A stretch of 64,000 bases of DNA, taken from assembly GCF_036669915.1 (NCBI RefSeq), contig NC_089324.1:1290844-1354843 (forward strand), in the 5' to 3' direction. The stretch comes from Pocillopora verrucosa (taxonomy: Eukaryota > Cnidaria > Anthozoa > Scleractinia > Pocilloporidae). The stretch's first letter is position 1. Every line of letters begins with the position of its first letter. Both the position numbers and the translations under genes were made by a program. Under the pieces are notes generated by a model. The model had not been told where the DNA came from, did no database searches, and saw only the letters and a program-made list of their open reading frames with translations. Positions 12,601 to 23,900 of the stretch are shown in pieces.

Positions 12601-15201
12601 TTTGAATGCCCGATGTGTAACTATGCTACAGAATTTCGAAAAGTTGCAATGTAAAATTATGGGAAGTACAAAGTAAAAAATAGAACTCAATATGTAATTT
12701 AATTGGACTACCTTTCTCTTTGTTTCTTTGTGTGGACTTAAGATCATCCATTTTAGTGAATTTTTAGTTCTGAAGTGGAAATTCCGAGCCGTTTTAACAG
12801 TGATTTCACAAGTGATCCACATTCACAACATATAGATGCCATTTTGATTTTGTGATTACCAAGTGACTCTGAACTTTGTGTTCTTTCCTTTTAATTAACG
12901 CTCTGTTAAAAGCCAAGGGGCATTTATTCAAGTTTTTCATTTTAAACTAGAGGAATCCAGGGCAACTTCATTTTGGGATGGGACACTAAGAATTCAAGGA
13001 AACTGGCCCAACTGGCCACCAAGCACTGGAGTTAATTTTTAGCCCTGTTAGCATCAAATTTCTCCCTACAATATCAGCCCTGAATCACATGTTAAGGTCA
13101 TGAGAATAAAGGAAATGATCACCAACAAAAGAAGCTTTCGATTGGTAAAAAAATTCTCCTTGTTTTCCTCCTTAGGAAATGTATAAAGAGCAGTATGGAG
13201 AATATGCATACTGATGTTAGGGTGTAACGGGTTAAGCATTCAAACTGATAGAGGCCCCCTTTAGCCAGTGCCTAACCTACCTGGATTTTGAGTGAAACTG
13301 CCTGGATATTTGCGCGCATTACTATAAATTTCTTGACATATCTTCTAGTTCTCACAAGATCTTTCGCCATTATCTTGACTGCATCCTGTAAAGTATACAT
13401 TATGTGTAGTTAACTCTTTAACTCTGGGAATTGATGAACATTTAACTTCTCCCTATAATATCCATACATTATCCAGCAAACAGGTAATGAGAATACGCAT
13501 TGATAAACTTATCAGATAGAAGTTGTTATGTCAATCTAATACCAAATTCTTGTAACTAATTACAAGGAAATCTGCAGCAGCTAAAGGGGAGGATGTACAA
13601 TCAGATCTTGGGAATTTAAGGGTTAACAGGAGGGAACTGCCTCCTACTTGAATAGAAAACTCATGCTGTGTAGTGGGGGGGGGGGAATAGACATAGGCAC
13701 CCCTGGAGAAAGGGCTGGAAGGGAATGGCATAGGAAGAAAGGGAGAGGAGAGGGGGTGGGGACACAAGCCACAACTTCAAGGGAGCCTGAGGGGGCTGGG
13801 AAGGAAAAACCAAACATAAAAGTTAAAATTTCTTAACAGCTGGTCTGCAATGCTTGGAAGCACAAGAATGAGATTCAAGGAGTACATGTGACTGAACATA
13901 CCAGGATATTGAAATATTAAGAATTGAAGATGAGAAAAATATCTGTTGGGGAGATGTACATGTACAGGGGATATATGCTGAATATAGACACAAATGAAGT
14001 CTATTTAGAGAGACACTGTGAGGCATGGGAAAAATTGTGGTAAGATACCATATAAATCAAAACTGGCAAACTGAGCTGGATTTTCAACTTTTCCACTGGT
14101 TTTCAGCTACAAGATATAATACCCAGAAGTCTGTCTAGGATGAGTGGTAAAAGTATATGTTTAACAGGTAATCAAACTTTGGAATTGAAATAAACGGGCA
14201 ACTACTGTGCTTACTCTCCTGGCAATCATAAAGAATTTTCAATGATACCAATTTAAACTGAAGATCTGAAACCCCACGAGGCATGAAACAGACTCATGTC
14301 TGGTAAAAGGTAAAACAGACACAGTCACATACTATAATATTGTAGCTATCAAGAGTTATATAATTATTTTTTTAATAAAATGGAATAGAATTTCACATCT
14401 TCCCACCAGAACATGACCTATATGCTGTATGTGGTCAGACAATATTTTGAGTGGAAGCTAAAACATCTTAAGGTTTAATAAATCTTAATAAATCTTTAAT
14501 TCTTACAGACATACCATCTGTCCAAGTTTTGCCATTTTCTTTATATCAGCTATGACTTTCTTTTCTTGTTGTTCCATTTTGGCTCGCTCTCTATCAAGAT
14601 CTCTGAAATATATGAATTCAAAATTCTTAAAAATGATAAGAGATGAAGAACTGGACTGAAACAACCTGAGTTGTACATGAAGGATAGCTGAGATACCAGA
14701 AGCCATGGCAAAATGTGAAATTTTTACCACTGAACGACCCAGGATGATAAATCAATTCAGATGCTTGCGATAACAGGATAATCGATTACTGTGTCGAACG
14801 AAATGCTCGAACAACTCGACGTACTTAGTAGCTAGAGCTACAGCACCATGTCAAGCATTCGTTCTTAAGTGAAATATAAATAATTTCCCTTGGAAACAAA
14901 TCTTACGCAGAAAGAGACAAATTCTACGAAAAAACTGTCTCTGTAAATGTGCACACTATACAAAAGCAAGCAGCATTTGCCTTTTAGAATCCAATATCAG
15001 CTAAAAGTTTACAAGACATTGGAAAACAGTACGTAAATTCTGAAAACTAAAATAACACGAACCTCATCGCTCTGTTTAAAGCTCTCTGATGTTGCTTAAG
15101 CATTTGCTCAGGAGTCTTTCTCTTGCCAAATAAAAATCCATGACCAAATCCTTTCACTACACTAGGTTTTGAAGAGTAAAATGTTTCTGAATCGAGGAAA
15201 G
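6648..15201 (-). CDS. CHMP2A: Charged multivesicular body protein 2a (ESCRT-III subunit), nine exons
   Basis: CHMP2A polymerises with other ESCRT-III subunits on endosomal and other membranes to drive scission, and recruits VPS4 through its C-terminal MIM helix. Exons on the minus strand, in coding order: 15201(approx.)-15063, 14602-14515, 13385-13281, 10426-10376, 9904-9833, 9390-9308, 8546-8492, 7845-7748, 6672-6648. All internal joins keep frame with GT-AG sites. Landmarks: FGKRKTPEQMLKQ in exon 1, DLDRERAKMEQQEKK in exon 2, the basic segment VRTRRYVKKF in exon 3, MPQIQKIMMEFEKQ in exon 5, the acidic DVMGDEEDDEE stretch in exon 6, DELGLTLNDE in exon 7, ADADADLQAR in exon 8, and a 25-nt last exon encoding LENLRRE then TAA. 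The last two form the VPS4-binding helix. The N-terminal Met is not visible: exon 1 runs back through GHGFLFGKRK to a stop with no ATG, so an upstream exon is required or the start differs. Confidence 0.9.
7430..7680. other. CG/TG-rich alternating purine-pyrimidine island in the last CHMP2A intron
   Basis: The stretch is dense in CGCG, ACGCGTG, CACACG and GTGTG motifs, unlike the AT-rich DNA around it. It includes CGCGCGTG, GACACGCGTGC, ACACACACA and GAAGCGCGCG. Such runs can adopt Z-DNA and keep unusually many CpGs for this neighbourhood. It contains no exon I can support. Confidence 0.4.
8690..9225 (-). mobile_element. Old tRNA-derived SINE, minus orientation, split by a MITE
   Basis: Read on the minus strand, 9225-9091 matches the head of the SINE at 62501 (GGCTAATGGTCAGTGC-like A-box region, then a segment like CATTGTATTGTGTTGTT), and 8847-8690 matches its tail (GCAATGGACTGGCATCC, then GCTTCATGCTAA). 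The two parts are separated by a 240-bp palindrome-ended insertion. It lies in a CHMP2A intron and has diverged much more than the 62501 copy. Confidence 0.7.
8848..9090. mobile_element. MITE family C (GGGCCCAGTTGTT ends) inserted in the SINE
   Basis: It is bounded by CTGGGCCCAGTTGTTTGAAAG on one side and CTTTGAACAACCCTGTCC on the other, which are near-inverted repeats. The interior (TTAAATTTTAATC, then ATCTGAAATCCAATTTTACAC) resembles the elements at about 20100, 31328 and 43531 in the cyclase introns. It has no coding capacity and sits between the head and tail halves of a SINE. Confidence 0.65.
11982..12182 (+). mobile_element. MITE family A copy in a CHMP2A intron
   Basis: Contains the family blocks ATCAGTATGCATATACTCC, GCTGACAAGGAGAATTTGTT, TTGGTGATCATTGCC and CATGACCTTAATGT in the same order as the 968 copy. 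About 200 bp, non-coding. Confidence 0.7.
12498..13238 (-). mobile_element. MITE family A copy, interrupted by a second transposon
   Basis: The end TAACCCTTTAAACCCTAAG (12498-12516) and the rest (13048-13238, ending CATACTGATGTTAGGGTG) together make one family A element in minus orientation, as in the uninterrupted copy at 61892. The 520 bp between belong to a TIR element at 12528-13047. The left edge of the duplicated cyclase units matches a point inside this MITE, near 13218. Confidence 0.7.
12528..13047. mobile_element. 520-bp non-autonomous DNA transposon with 14-bp perfect TIRs
   Basis: CAGGGCTAAAAATT at 12528-12541 is repeated as its exact reverse complement at 13034-13047. The flanks share TAGCA (12523-12527 and 13049-13053), consistent with a short target-site duplication. 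Inserted in a family A MITE inside CHMP2A intron 3. The CAGGG terminus recalls hAT-like or similar cut-and-paste elements, but no transposase is encoded, so the superfamily is open. Confidence 0.65.
13405..13628 (+). mobile_element. MITE family B copy in a CHMP2A intron
   Basis: Ends are GTTAACTCTTTAACTC and TTTAAGGGTTAAC. The inner blocks TTCTCCCTATAATATCCATAC and CTAATACCAAATTCTTG are shared with elements at 57358, 57663 and 58224. A truncated copy (27075-27225) travels with the orphan CHMP2A exon in cyclase unit 2 and breaks off after TAACTAATTA. Confidence 0.65.
13674..13805 (+). other. G-rich tract with a run of about 12 G
   Basis: A long G homopolymer is followed by many GGG/GGGG clusters, so the plus strand could form G-quadruplexes. 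It lies in CHMP2A intron 2, on the template strand of that gene. The reading frames across it are low-complexity and not credible proteins. Confidence 0.4.
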
Positions 15202-15239
15202 CTGGAACAATTTTGATCGATTACAAGCTTGCCTTACTA

Positions 15240-15440
15240 CTTAAATTTCCAAAATAGAAACTCGACGTCACTGTAGAATCGTGGGCTCAAATCGCGAATT
15301 TATACGTCATGTGACTCGATGGGGAAACTGACGTCATGGCGTTGACCCAAAGCTCGCCATAGCTGCTGCTGGGAGAAATAACCGGCTCCGTTTGTCGTTT
15401 GACTACATTGAAATTATTTTTTCTTAAACCAGTACTAAGT
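15240..15440 (-). promoter_or_regulatory. Probable CHMP2A promoter region with CRE and E-box-like sites
   Basis: Just upstream of the first visible CHMP2A exon are a perfect palindromic CRE, TGACGTCA (15329-15336), a second CGTCAC half-site near 15265, and GTCATGTGAC (15306-15315), one base from the GTCACGTGAC lysosomal CLEAR element. Local CpG density is raised. A first exon with the missing start codon may also lie here. Site calls are by eye. Confidence 0.4.
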
Positions 15441-15678
15441 GAAGTCCATATTAAGCGAACACCGACTTTACGGTGGATTTTGTTTTTGGATTTTAGCGGT
15501 GAATTTTATCTCCTCATATTTAGTACCCTTCTGTGCACTTTATTTATATAATTCTCTGATCAGTAAAGTTCAGCTTCACCTATTGATCTATGGTCATAAA
15601 ATGGATAGTTAATCAATTAGTTGTGGTTTCATACAAGCAAAAATATAAGTAAAAGGCAAGAAAACAAAAATAAAGTCA

Positions 15679-17943
15679 GCAACAACCGTGCGTAAAAAAA
15701 TATCAAAAGGTAACCGAGACAAATCAGGCAAAAACGATATCAAATTATGCATAAAATGATCAAAGCGCTTTTTAATTGATATGTTGTTAAGAGTTAAGAA
15801 TTGACTAGAATTTTGTCTTTCTTATCGTCTGGTGACCTTGACGAGATCAGAGATGACTTTATTACAAAAAGTCAAAGCCAAAATTTTCTCACCTTGATAG
15901 CTTAGTTGCAAAGGTAGTTTAACCGCTGATTTGGTCAAGTAGTAGAAACATATCTCTAGGACTTTGACGAGTCCTGTGAATCCTATTATTCAATACCAAT
16001 ATTCTTTGCTGAGATGAGAAGAACGAAAGGCAGGAATTAGAAGTGAAAGCCTCTTTTAGAGGCCTAATCTGTGGCAAATTTCCCCCCTGCCTGCCCCCCG
16101 CCTCGGGCGCCCCCACCTCCGCCCAGTCCCAAACCCTTCTACTCGGCTCAACCTTTCCTGCATCAAAAAGCTGCCTAACATCGAGCAATTCACAGGTTGT
16201 TAAACATTTCGATACTACTTTCAACATGAAACAGAGACAGGAATTAATACAATCCATCTCAAAGTAAGAAGCATTTTTCATTTTCCCGCTTCATCCTTTT
16301 CATTCGTGGTCGTCTCTTTTCAAAACTTTACTTCATGCAGTGCGCACACTTTGCACATACGTCATGAATGTCACGAATGTCGCGAATGTCACTACGTCAA
16401 AATGGCGAGAATACATCAGAGGTTCATTTGAACACACCAATCAGAATGGGTCATCTAATATACCGACCAATCAGATTTCGCTTTGTTGTTTCGCGGCGCC
16501 TTCAAATTTTTTGGCGTCAACGCCTCCTGGTTTGAAGTTTTGTTGTTTTTCCTGATTAGCTTCAAAGGGGTTCCGCACTTGGAAAAAGTTACGATTTGGC
16601 AGGACTGTAAAAAAGCTTTATCAGGAATATCACAACGTGAGTAACTCAAATTCATCGGGAAAAATTTGTTTGAGATTCAGATCAAATGGTGTAGTTGAAA
16701 GTTCATGTTATTGCTCCAAACCAGCTGAAATTTATGTCTAATGGTTAGATCATGGATGGGTTTTTAAATATAGTAAGGATAATTTTTTAAGTAGTCATTT
16801 GACAAATATTCTTTCCTGTTGTTACAGGCTAGCATTTCCGCAGTTCGGACAAAGTTCTGTAAAAATTTTAAGGGTCTTCAAGTTACTGCAAGGGAAGATC
16901 GCCTGAGGTAACCAACTAGATGAATAAGTATGAGGGGACATAACTCGTTCTTAACTTACTTGACCGTAATAAATGCAAACATTTGGAGAAACTATTGGAC
17001 CATAGACTTCCAATGCGCCTTAAAAATATTATATTGTTAACAGCGGCCACTTGGCGATTTCGCCATAGTGGCGTAGACCGAAAAAAGACCTTACAAGAAC
17101 ACTTTAGAGCAAGAATATTCGCCATTTTTTTGCTTTTTGCTTTGCATATATTCCTCTTAAAGTAAATATTGCTCCATTTGATAGAGTTTTCTCATTGTTT
17201 CCTACATTTGCCGGCGAAGTAAAAAGGCAAATGTACAGAAACTGAAATCGTTGCTTAGATTAAATTGAATTTCGACATCATCTTGACAAGGTGCTCTCTT
17301 TATTCAAAATGAACGACCTTCACTTTTTTTGTCACAAGACCAGCCCCTTTGCAAAAATGCCGAAAACTGATTCCATAAGGGGAAATTATCATCCTGAACG
17401 GCTAATAAACTGTGGAAAAAAAGTTCAACAACAGAAATCATCTGCGTGCGTGCCACATTTTCATTTCTCTGCCTAACTTGAAATATAAAAGCTGTTGATA
17501 TATCCTTTTTTAAATAATTACAGGTTATTCAACCTGTGCTAGCCATGTGCTTGATCTGTTGTTTTTGAAAAAGTGAGACAGCTTAAAAAAAAAACTGTCT
17601 GAAAACTAAGGAAAAATGATCATCAAGTGTTTTTAGGTCAGGTTTTGAAGAGCTGTTTGAGAAAAAATCTATAAATATGAACAAAAAATCAGAAACATAG
17701 CTGGGAAATGCACTTCTCCATTTAATGTACTCCTCCAGTTTAACCTATCAACGTGCTACAGTACAACAGAGATCAGTTTCTTATGAGACAATAATATGTT
17801 ACTTCAAGAAGTAAATCAGATCAGTCCTGGGTGATGCTAGGTTGTATAACATCCGTTGCAGTAATAATAAGCCAAAGAGAGTTCCCTATTTAATCATTAA
17901 TGTCTATCATTTTTTCAGAAACATATGATCAGAGGAAACAACA
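15679..17943 (+). promoter_or_regulatory. 5' flank of guanylyl cyclase copy 1: promoter and putative 5' UTR exons
   Basis: This flank has counterparts before copies 2 and 3, so it belongs to the duplicated unit. A C-rich CpG island-like block lies at 16081-16135, and two ACCAATCAGA CCAAT boxes lie near 16437 and 16466. A donor, CACAAC followed by GTGAGT (exon end 16636), is conserved in all three units. A possible 80-nt exon at 16828-16907 has flanking AG and GT. An acceptor at 17918 begins the exon carrying the start codon. I infer a noncoding first exon ending at 16636. ORFs in this region are shadows or repeat-derived. Confidence 0.4.
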
Positions 17944-20900
17944 ATGAATCCTCTTCTTGTGCTTGGATCTATCCTTTGTTTAGTTTCTCTTTCTTATGCA
18001 AGGGATATCAAAATGGGGGTCTTTCTTCCTTTCACTGGTGGTTGGCCTGGTGGTCCCAGGATGGCATCAGCAATTCTGATTGCTAGGGACAAAGTAAACA
18101 GTGACCCTTACTGGCTTCAAGGACATAACCTGACCTTTGTACTTAAAGACAGCAAATGTGAAGCAAGAGCATCTCTTGCAACATTGGTGGACTATTACAC
18201 AATAGAAAACCCCAAAGTGGATGTCTTCATTGGTCCTGGATGTTCAGTGGGATGTGTCCCTGGTGCCTACATAGCAGCTCACTGGAACATTCCCATGGTA
18301 TCTTGGGGATGCGCAGCGACAGTACTATCAGACAAAACACTCTATCCTTATTTTGTACGGACAACTGGTACATTTGCTGGTTTGGGAGGTCTCTTAAGGG
18401 CCATCTTAGCAAAATTCAAATGGGATCGCATGGCAATCATGTCTTCAACAGAAACAGCTTTCTCAGCGGCTGCTAATGATGCAAAGGTCACCATAGAGAA
18501 AGATGGCAAATATTCAGTACCCTTTTTTGGTAGCTTTTCCCCTGGAGCAACTGACCTCTTCAAACTTAAATCCATGGTCAGGTCAATGGCAACCAAGGCA
18601 CATGGTAAGTAACAAGAACAAACCTGACAGAGGACATGCATACAGACAATATTGGCTTATATTCATGAACCTTTGTGTTCTTTATTACAATTGCTAACTG
18701 CTGTAAGCTTAATAATTTATATTAAATAAAAGATCATGATAAAATAGAGTTGTAAATTGACCAACTTATCTTCACTTTACAGTTGTAATGGTACTTTGCT
18801 ATAATGATCTTATGAGAAGTCTAGTGCTTATCTTCAACGAGCTGGGCCTGTTGAATGGGGATTATGTGATAATTTCCTCTGAGACACTTTATGAGTCATG
18901 CCAAGCTGGTGATGAAAGAGATGATGAGGCTTGCAAAGCTTATGAAGGAATGATTGACATTAGTCAGTACGTTCCAGATTCACAGGACTATACAGACTTT
19001 ACTACTGATGTTTACAACAGGATGCCTGAACTGAACTACACAATGCGTGCACCTAATGAAGTAAGTACAACTCTTACACACCTGAAATGTATTTAAGCAA
19101 GACATTACCCCTAAAGCTGAAATCATCAACTGTGATTCATGAAATAAAATGAAACAAATTAAAGAGGACAAAACTCAACAATGCACCAAGTTATATCATG
19201 AATAAGTCTTCCCTAGACCCCTATCAATCCCAACACTTTATTATCAGCCTACTGATCATCAAATGACTTAATTATATTATTGCTTTTTTTCTGCTAGACT
19301 AGCATCTATGCTGCTTACCTTCATGATGCCATTCTTTTGTATGCATATGCCCTAAATGAATCTTTGACCCAGGGTGTGGCCATAACTGAAGGGGCAAATG
19401 TGTCTAAGTCAATGATAGGAAAGCAATTCATAGGTGAGCATGCTTTTAAGCAAAACTTTTGATAAGATGGATCCTTATTGATACACCCAGTTTCACCTAT
19501 TAATATATATTTAAAATGTCCCTTTCAAGCAATATTGTCATTTGCATTATTTTATTAAGTACAGATAAACCACCTTTGTGTCATTATTCTACATCACTAC
19601 TGACAATAACATTAATTTTCTAGCAAAACAGTGTCACTGAGCCCCAAAGAAAAAAAAGCTTGTGAATATTCATGTGTAAGAGCTGAAGAGAATTATTTTT
19701 TCTCCAATGCTAATAGGTGCATCAGGTCCTGTTGGTATTGATGAAAAGGGAGACAGAGTTGCCTCTTACAGGCTGCAATCATTTCTACCCGGCATGTCAC
19801 TTGTAAGAGTTGCAAATTATTTTGGCACAACTGGAGAACTTCAGCTTTTGAATCAACCAATCATGTGGCATGGTGGTACCACAAAGATTCCCCTTGGAAG
19901 ACCAGCATGTGGTTTTGACAATGAATTTTGCAAAGAGGCTGCAAAAGGTAAAGGAAAAATTTATAGAGTCTAGTTGAACAAGATATGAGTTCCCTGTACA
20001 CATTGGAAACAGTAAGCAAGAGAAAGTGTATGTTAATTCCAGCATGCAGATAACCAGGTCAAAAATATAGGTTGTCGGGCTAATGTACTGTCAAAAGACC
20101 AGGCCCAGGTTGTTCAAAACTGGATTAAGATAACACATGGTTAGTGTGAAATTTGATTTCAGGTCTGAAAGCTTTAAAAGAAAATTCAGTTCAAATCTTT
20201 TTGCTTGCAATTTGATCTTTAGATGTCCTAAAAAGAATAGAGAAAATTTTCCCTTAAAGGTTTTTTGAACAAAGAAATAAAGAAACCTGGATTAAAATTT
20301 AACCCTGGGTTAGAATTAATCAGCCTTTGAAAAAAACTGGGCCCAGAGGGTGATAATAACAGTGCACCTAAAAGTGAAGTTAACATCTCCAACATAATCA
20401 CGCTTTTAAGTTGGTCATTTATTTCAATTATAATGGTTACAACTTTTATTTTCTAGAGGAGGATCCTACTTGGCCATACATCTTAGCAGGATGTCTTACC
20501 TTTGTTTTAGTTGTTTCAATTTTAGTGGGGTTTTTATTGTGGCAGAGGTAAGCTTGTAAGTGTTTAGATAAAATTTGCCTTCTCATGAACTTTGATTACC
20601 TGGATGAGAAATGGTATAGAATAGGACTTAAACCTGCCAAAATATTAACAACAGTTAACAGTTTTGTTTTTCCGCCTTTGTTTTTGTTGGTGTTCAATAT
20701 AGGAAACAAGCTTTTGAAGCATCACTATTGGCTCAAACATGGAAAGTGAAATATGATGACATAACATGGCCAAAGTATAAAAGAAAGCTAGGGAGTAGAA
20801 AGAGTATGGTATGTCAGTGTCTATATGACTGATGCTCTATGTCAATTCCTATTTAAATTTGTATTATTTTCTAGTCATCTAAGACTACTTCTTTCAACTT

Positions 20901-23900
20901 TATTCTCCAACCATTCTTGTATAATTAAAACATCTTAATGAACAGAGAGAACATAGAAAACTTGGACCATGTTACAAAATTGTCTAAACATAGATCTAAG
21001 CATCAATACTTAATTTAAACTAATAAATTACTCTTCTTAACTCTTCCTGCAGCAAAGTATGGCAGGAAGTGAGCATGGCTCTGTTGAGGAGTTTCGGGGA
21101 CAAATATTCACTGTTCTTGGAATTTATGAGGTTCTCTTAAAATTTGTTTTTATTTCTTATCAGTGACAAAGACTAATTTGTTTGTTTACTCATCAAATTT
21201 CTCATCTTGGGATTGTTATTTCTAGCAAACAAGGAATCCATCTTTTGAGGCAATATTTAGTTATGAGAACTACATTGTTGTGTACTGTCCCTCCTGCTTC
21301 CTGTACTTTCATCTCTAGCTGTGTTGCTATGTTACGAATGACAGGCCAGCTCATTGCTAGGGGTTATGGGCATGTGTGTGAAATAACAGACCAGTAGAGT
21401 TTAATTGTTGTCTAGCAACGACATGTACTATAACAAAAATACTTTGTGTGATTAATATACCTTATGCTAATAACTCTCTTAGTGACATGCTGCAAACTTG
21501 GAACCAGCATAATTTTAAATTAAATAGTTTCACGAAGGCCTTTGGAGTTTATCAGTTAATGTACCTTCTTTATTCATTTTTGTATATCACTCTTGTACTT
21601 GTTGTATATTTAGGAATCAGTTTATTAAAACTTTAAGTCTTTCATGGTAAAACCTTGTCTTTACTTTACAATATACATAGTTAAACTTTTCCCATCAAAT
21701 GTTACCTTTGTCAATTATGGACTGTCTTACTCTTGACAGGGGAATTTAGTGGCAGTCAAAAGATTACAGAAGGCCAAAGTTGCTCTGGAACGTGAAGTGC
21801 TGTTGGAACTGAAAGAGGTGAAACAGCAAATTGAAGTCTTTACTTCCCTCATTTTAACACCTTTTCTAGCTTCTACATTATCATTATATTTTGAGAACAA
21901 AAAACCCCTTTTAAAACTCTCAGTCAGATGAATGTATCAGATGTATCTGAACAATAGAAGGCTGTCAAAGTGAGGTTAAAAATGTTTATTTCATAAATTC
22001 ACAATTGCTATAAGACTTCTGTTGAAAAGGTCTTTGTTTACTCAGATGAAGGATATCAACCATCAAAATGTCAACCTGTTCATTGGTGCCTGTATTGATC
22101 CTGAAAACATTTGTATCTTAACCCAGTACTGTAACAAAGGAAGTCTCCAGGTAAAATAAGAACTGATTTGAAATGACACATTATCAGCACATCTTGCACT
22201 TAACTGGGTCTTGAGGTCTTATTTTTTCAGACCAAAAAAAGTGCACTGTTTTCATAACTGAATTTTTCCTTAGGATGTGTTGCATAATGACACCTTTAAG
22301 TTGGATTGGATGTTTCAGATGTCAATTTCATCGGACATTGCAAAGGTGTGTACAGTTTTTGGTACTGCAGTCAGTTTGATGCTCTATTGACCTTACCATC
22401 TTCATATTCTTGCTAAACAATTTGAGATAAATTCCATGTGGTTTTTTACCAAAAGGTACACAATATTTCTAATGAGCACTTACTTTTGATGACTGCTTAA
22501 ACTAAGCAATTGAATACCCTTAGTTATGTTAGTTGAATAACAGTTAGTGGTGAAAAAAGTTTTATCCTGTGTAACTCAGTTGAGATTTGTCTGGTTGTCT
22601 AGGAAAATAAACATTTCCTGTCTCTCAAATAAGCTGCATTTTAATCAAATCCCATAGCATGAGCTGAATTCATAGTCTCATTCATCAAAAGATATTTTCC
22701 ATCAATTTATTGTTCAACAGGGCATGCACTTCCTGCAGAATAGTCCAGTTCAGTTACATGGCAACTTAAAGTCATCAAATGTGTTGATTGACAGCCACTG
22801 GACATGCAAACTAACTGACCATGGGTTGTTTCTCTTCAAAGAAGGACAGGAGATTGATGTGGAAGCTGGTGAAGATTCCAAGTATTATGGTAAATCAATT
22901 TTTGATAAGAAAAGTAGTTTGGTTTGGTCAAATAATTTTCTGATTCCTTTCTAATTAAAGACAATCTTTGGACAGCACCAGAACATATCCTCAATGACCA
23001 GTATCCTCATTCTCAACCTGGAGATGTGTACAGCTATGGAATCATCCTTTCTGAAATTGTAACTCGTGGTTTACCCTTCAGCATGTACGAGGACTTGTCA
23101 GCTCAGGGTATGTATTCTGTGCCAATTTATGAAAAATGAAAAGGAAACTTTTATGAAGGAATACATGACAAGAAGGAGAAGAAATATTGAGTTCAGAAAT
23201 AAGCAAAACATAGCTCTAAAAGCAAAAAGATTAGGAAATATTGAGAAAAAACAAGAGAATCTCAAAGGCAGGCATTCAACAAACAAAGAATCAAATTCTG
23301 ATCACATTAGAGAACTGATGCATAAGAGAAATAGTACTTAACAACCAACCAAAATGCTGGTTTAGCATTGCATAATTTGCTGCTAATCTGAAGCTTTCAC
23401 ATGCAGGAAGGACAATTTAGATAAGTGGGTGCACTTTGTGGTGGAACCTAAAAATTCCACCTATTTTATTGCTCATCTGCTCAATTTCACTGTTCCACCG
23501 CTCAAAGCGAACAATGGTGCATGAAAGTACCACTTACACAAGCATAGCTAAGGTCTACCTTCAAGTCAGATTGAAGTTTTGATTTTTGTGATTTAAAATT
23601 CCACTAATGTATAACTTTGATTTAACATTTCTTAAGCTGTTGTTGAGCGTGTTAAAAAAGGAGAGATCCCATCCTTCCGCCCACGTATCACCAAGGACAC
23701 TGTAGGACATACTCTCTATGTTGACATGATGAAAATGTGCTGGGATCAGGACCCACTAGCCAGGCCTAAGTTTTCAGACTGCATCAAATATCTTAAGCGG
23801 ATGAACAAAGGAAAGTAAGTGAACAGATGACCGAGTTTGGAAGGTTTCTGTTGTAATTAGAATTTCATTACACACGTTTGTTACATCTATCTCAAAACAC

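Noticed and set aside
13648-13836. Gly-rich ORF in CHMP2A intron 2
   Set aside because: It is produced by the G homopolymer and GGG clusters.
18348-18641. 97-codon minus-strand ORF repeated in all three cyclase copies
   Set aside because: It is antisense to exon 1 and conserved only because the sense exon is duplicated.
23066-23341. 91-codon Lys/Arg-rich ORF after the cyclase copy 1 exon 12
   Set aside because: It is intron read-through past a valid donor at 23108; copies 2 and 3 have unrelated intron sequence here.
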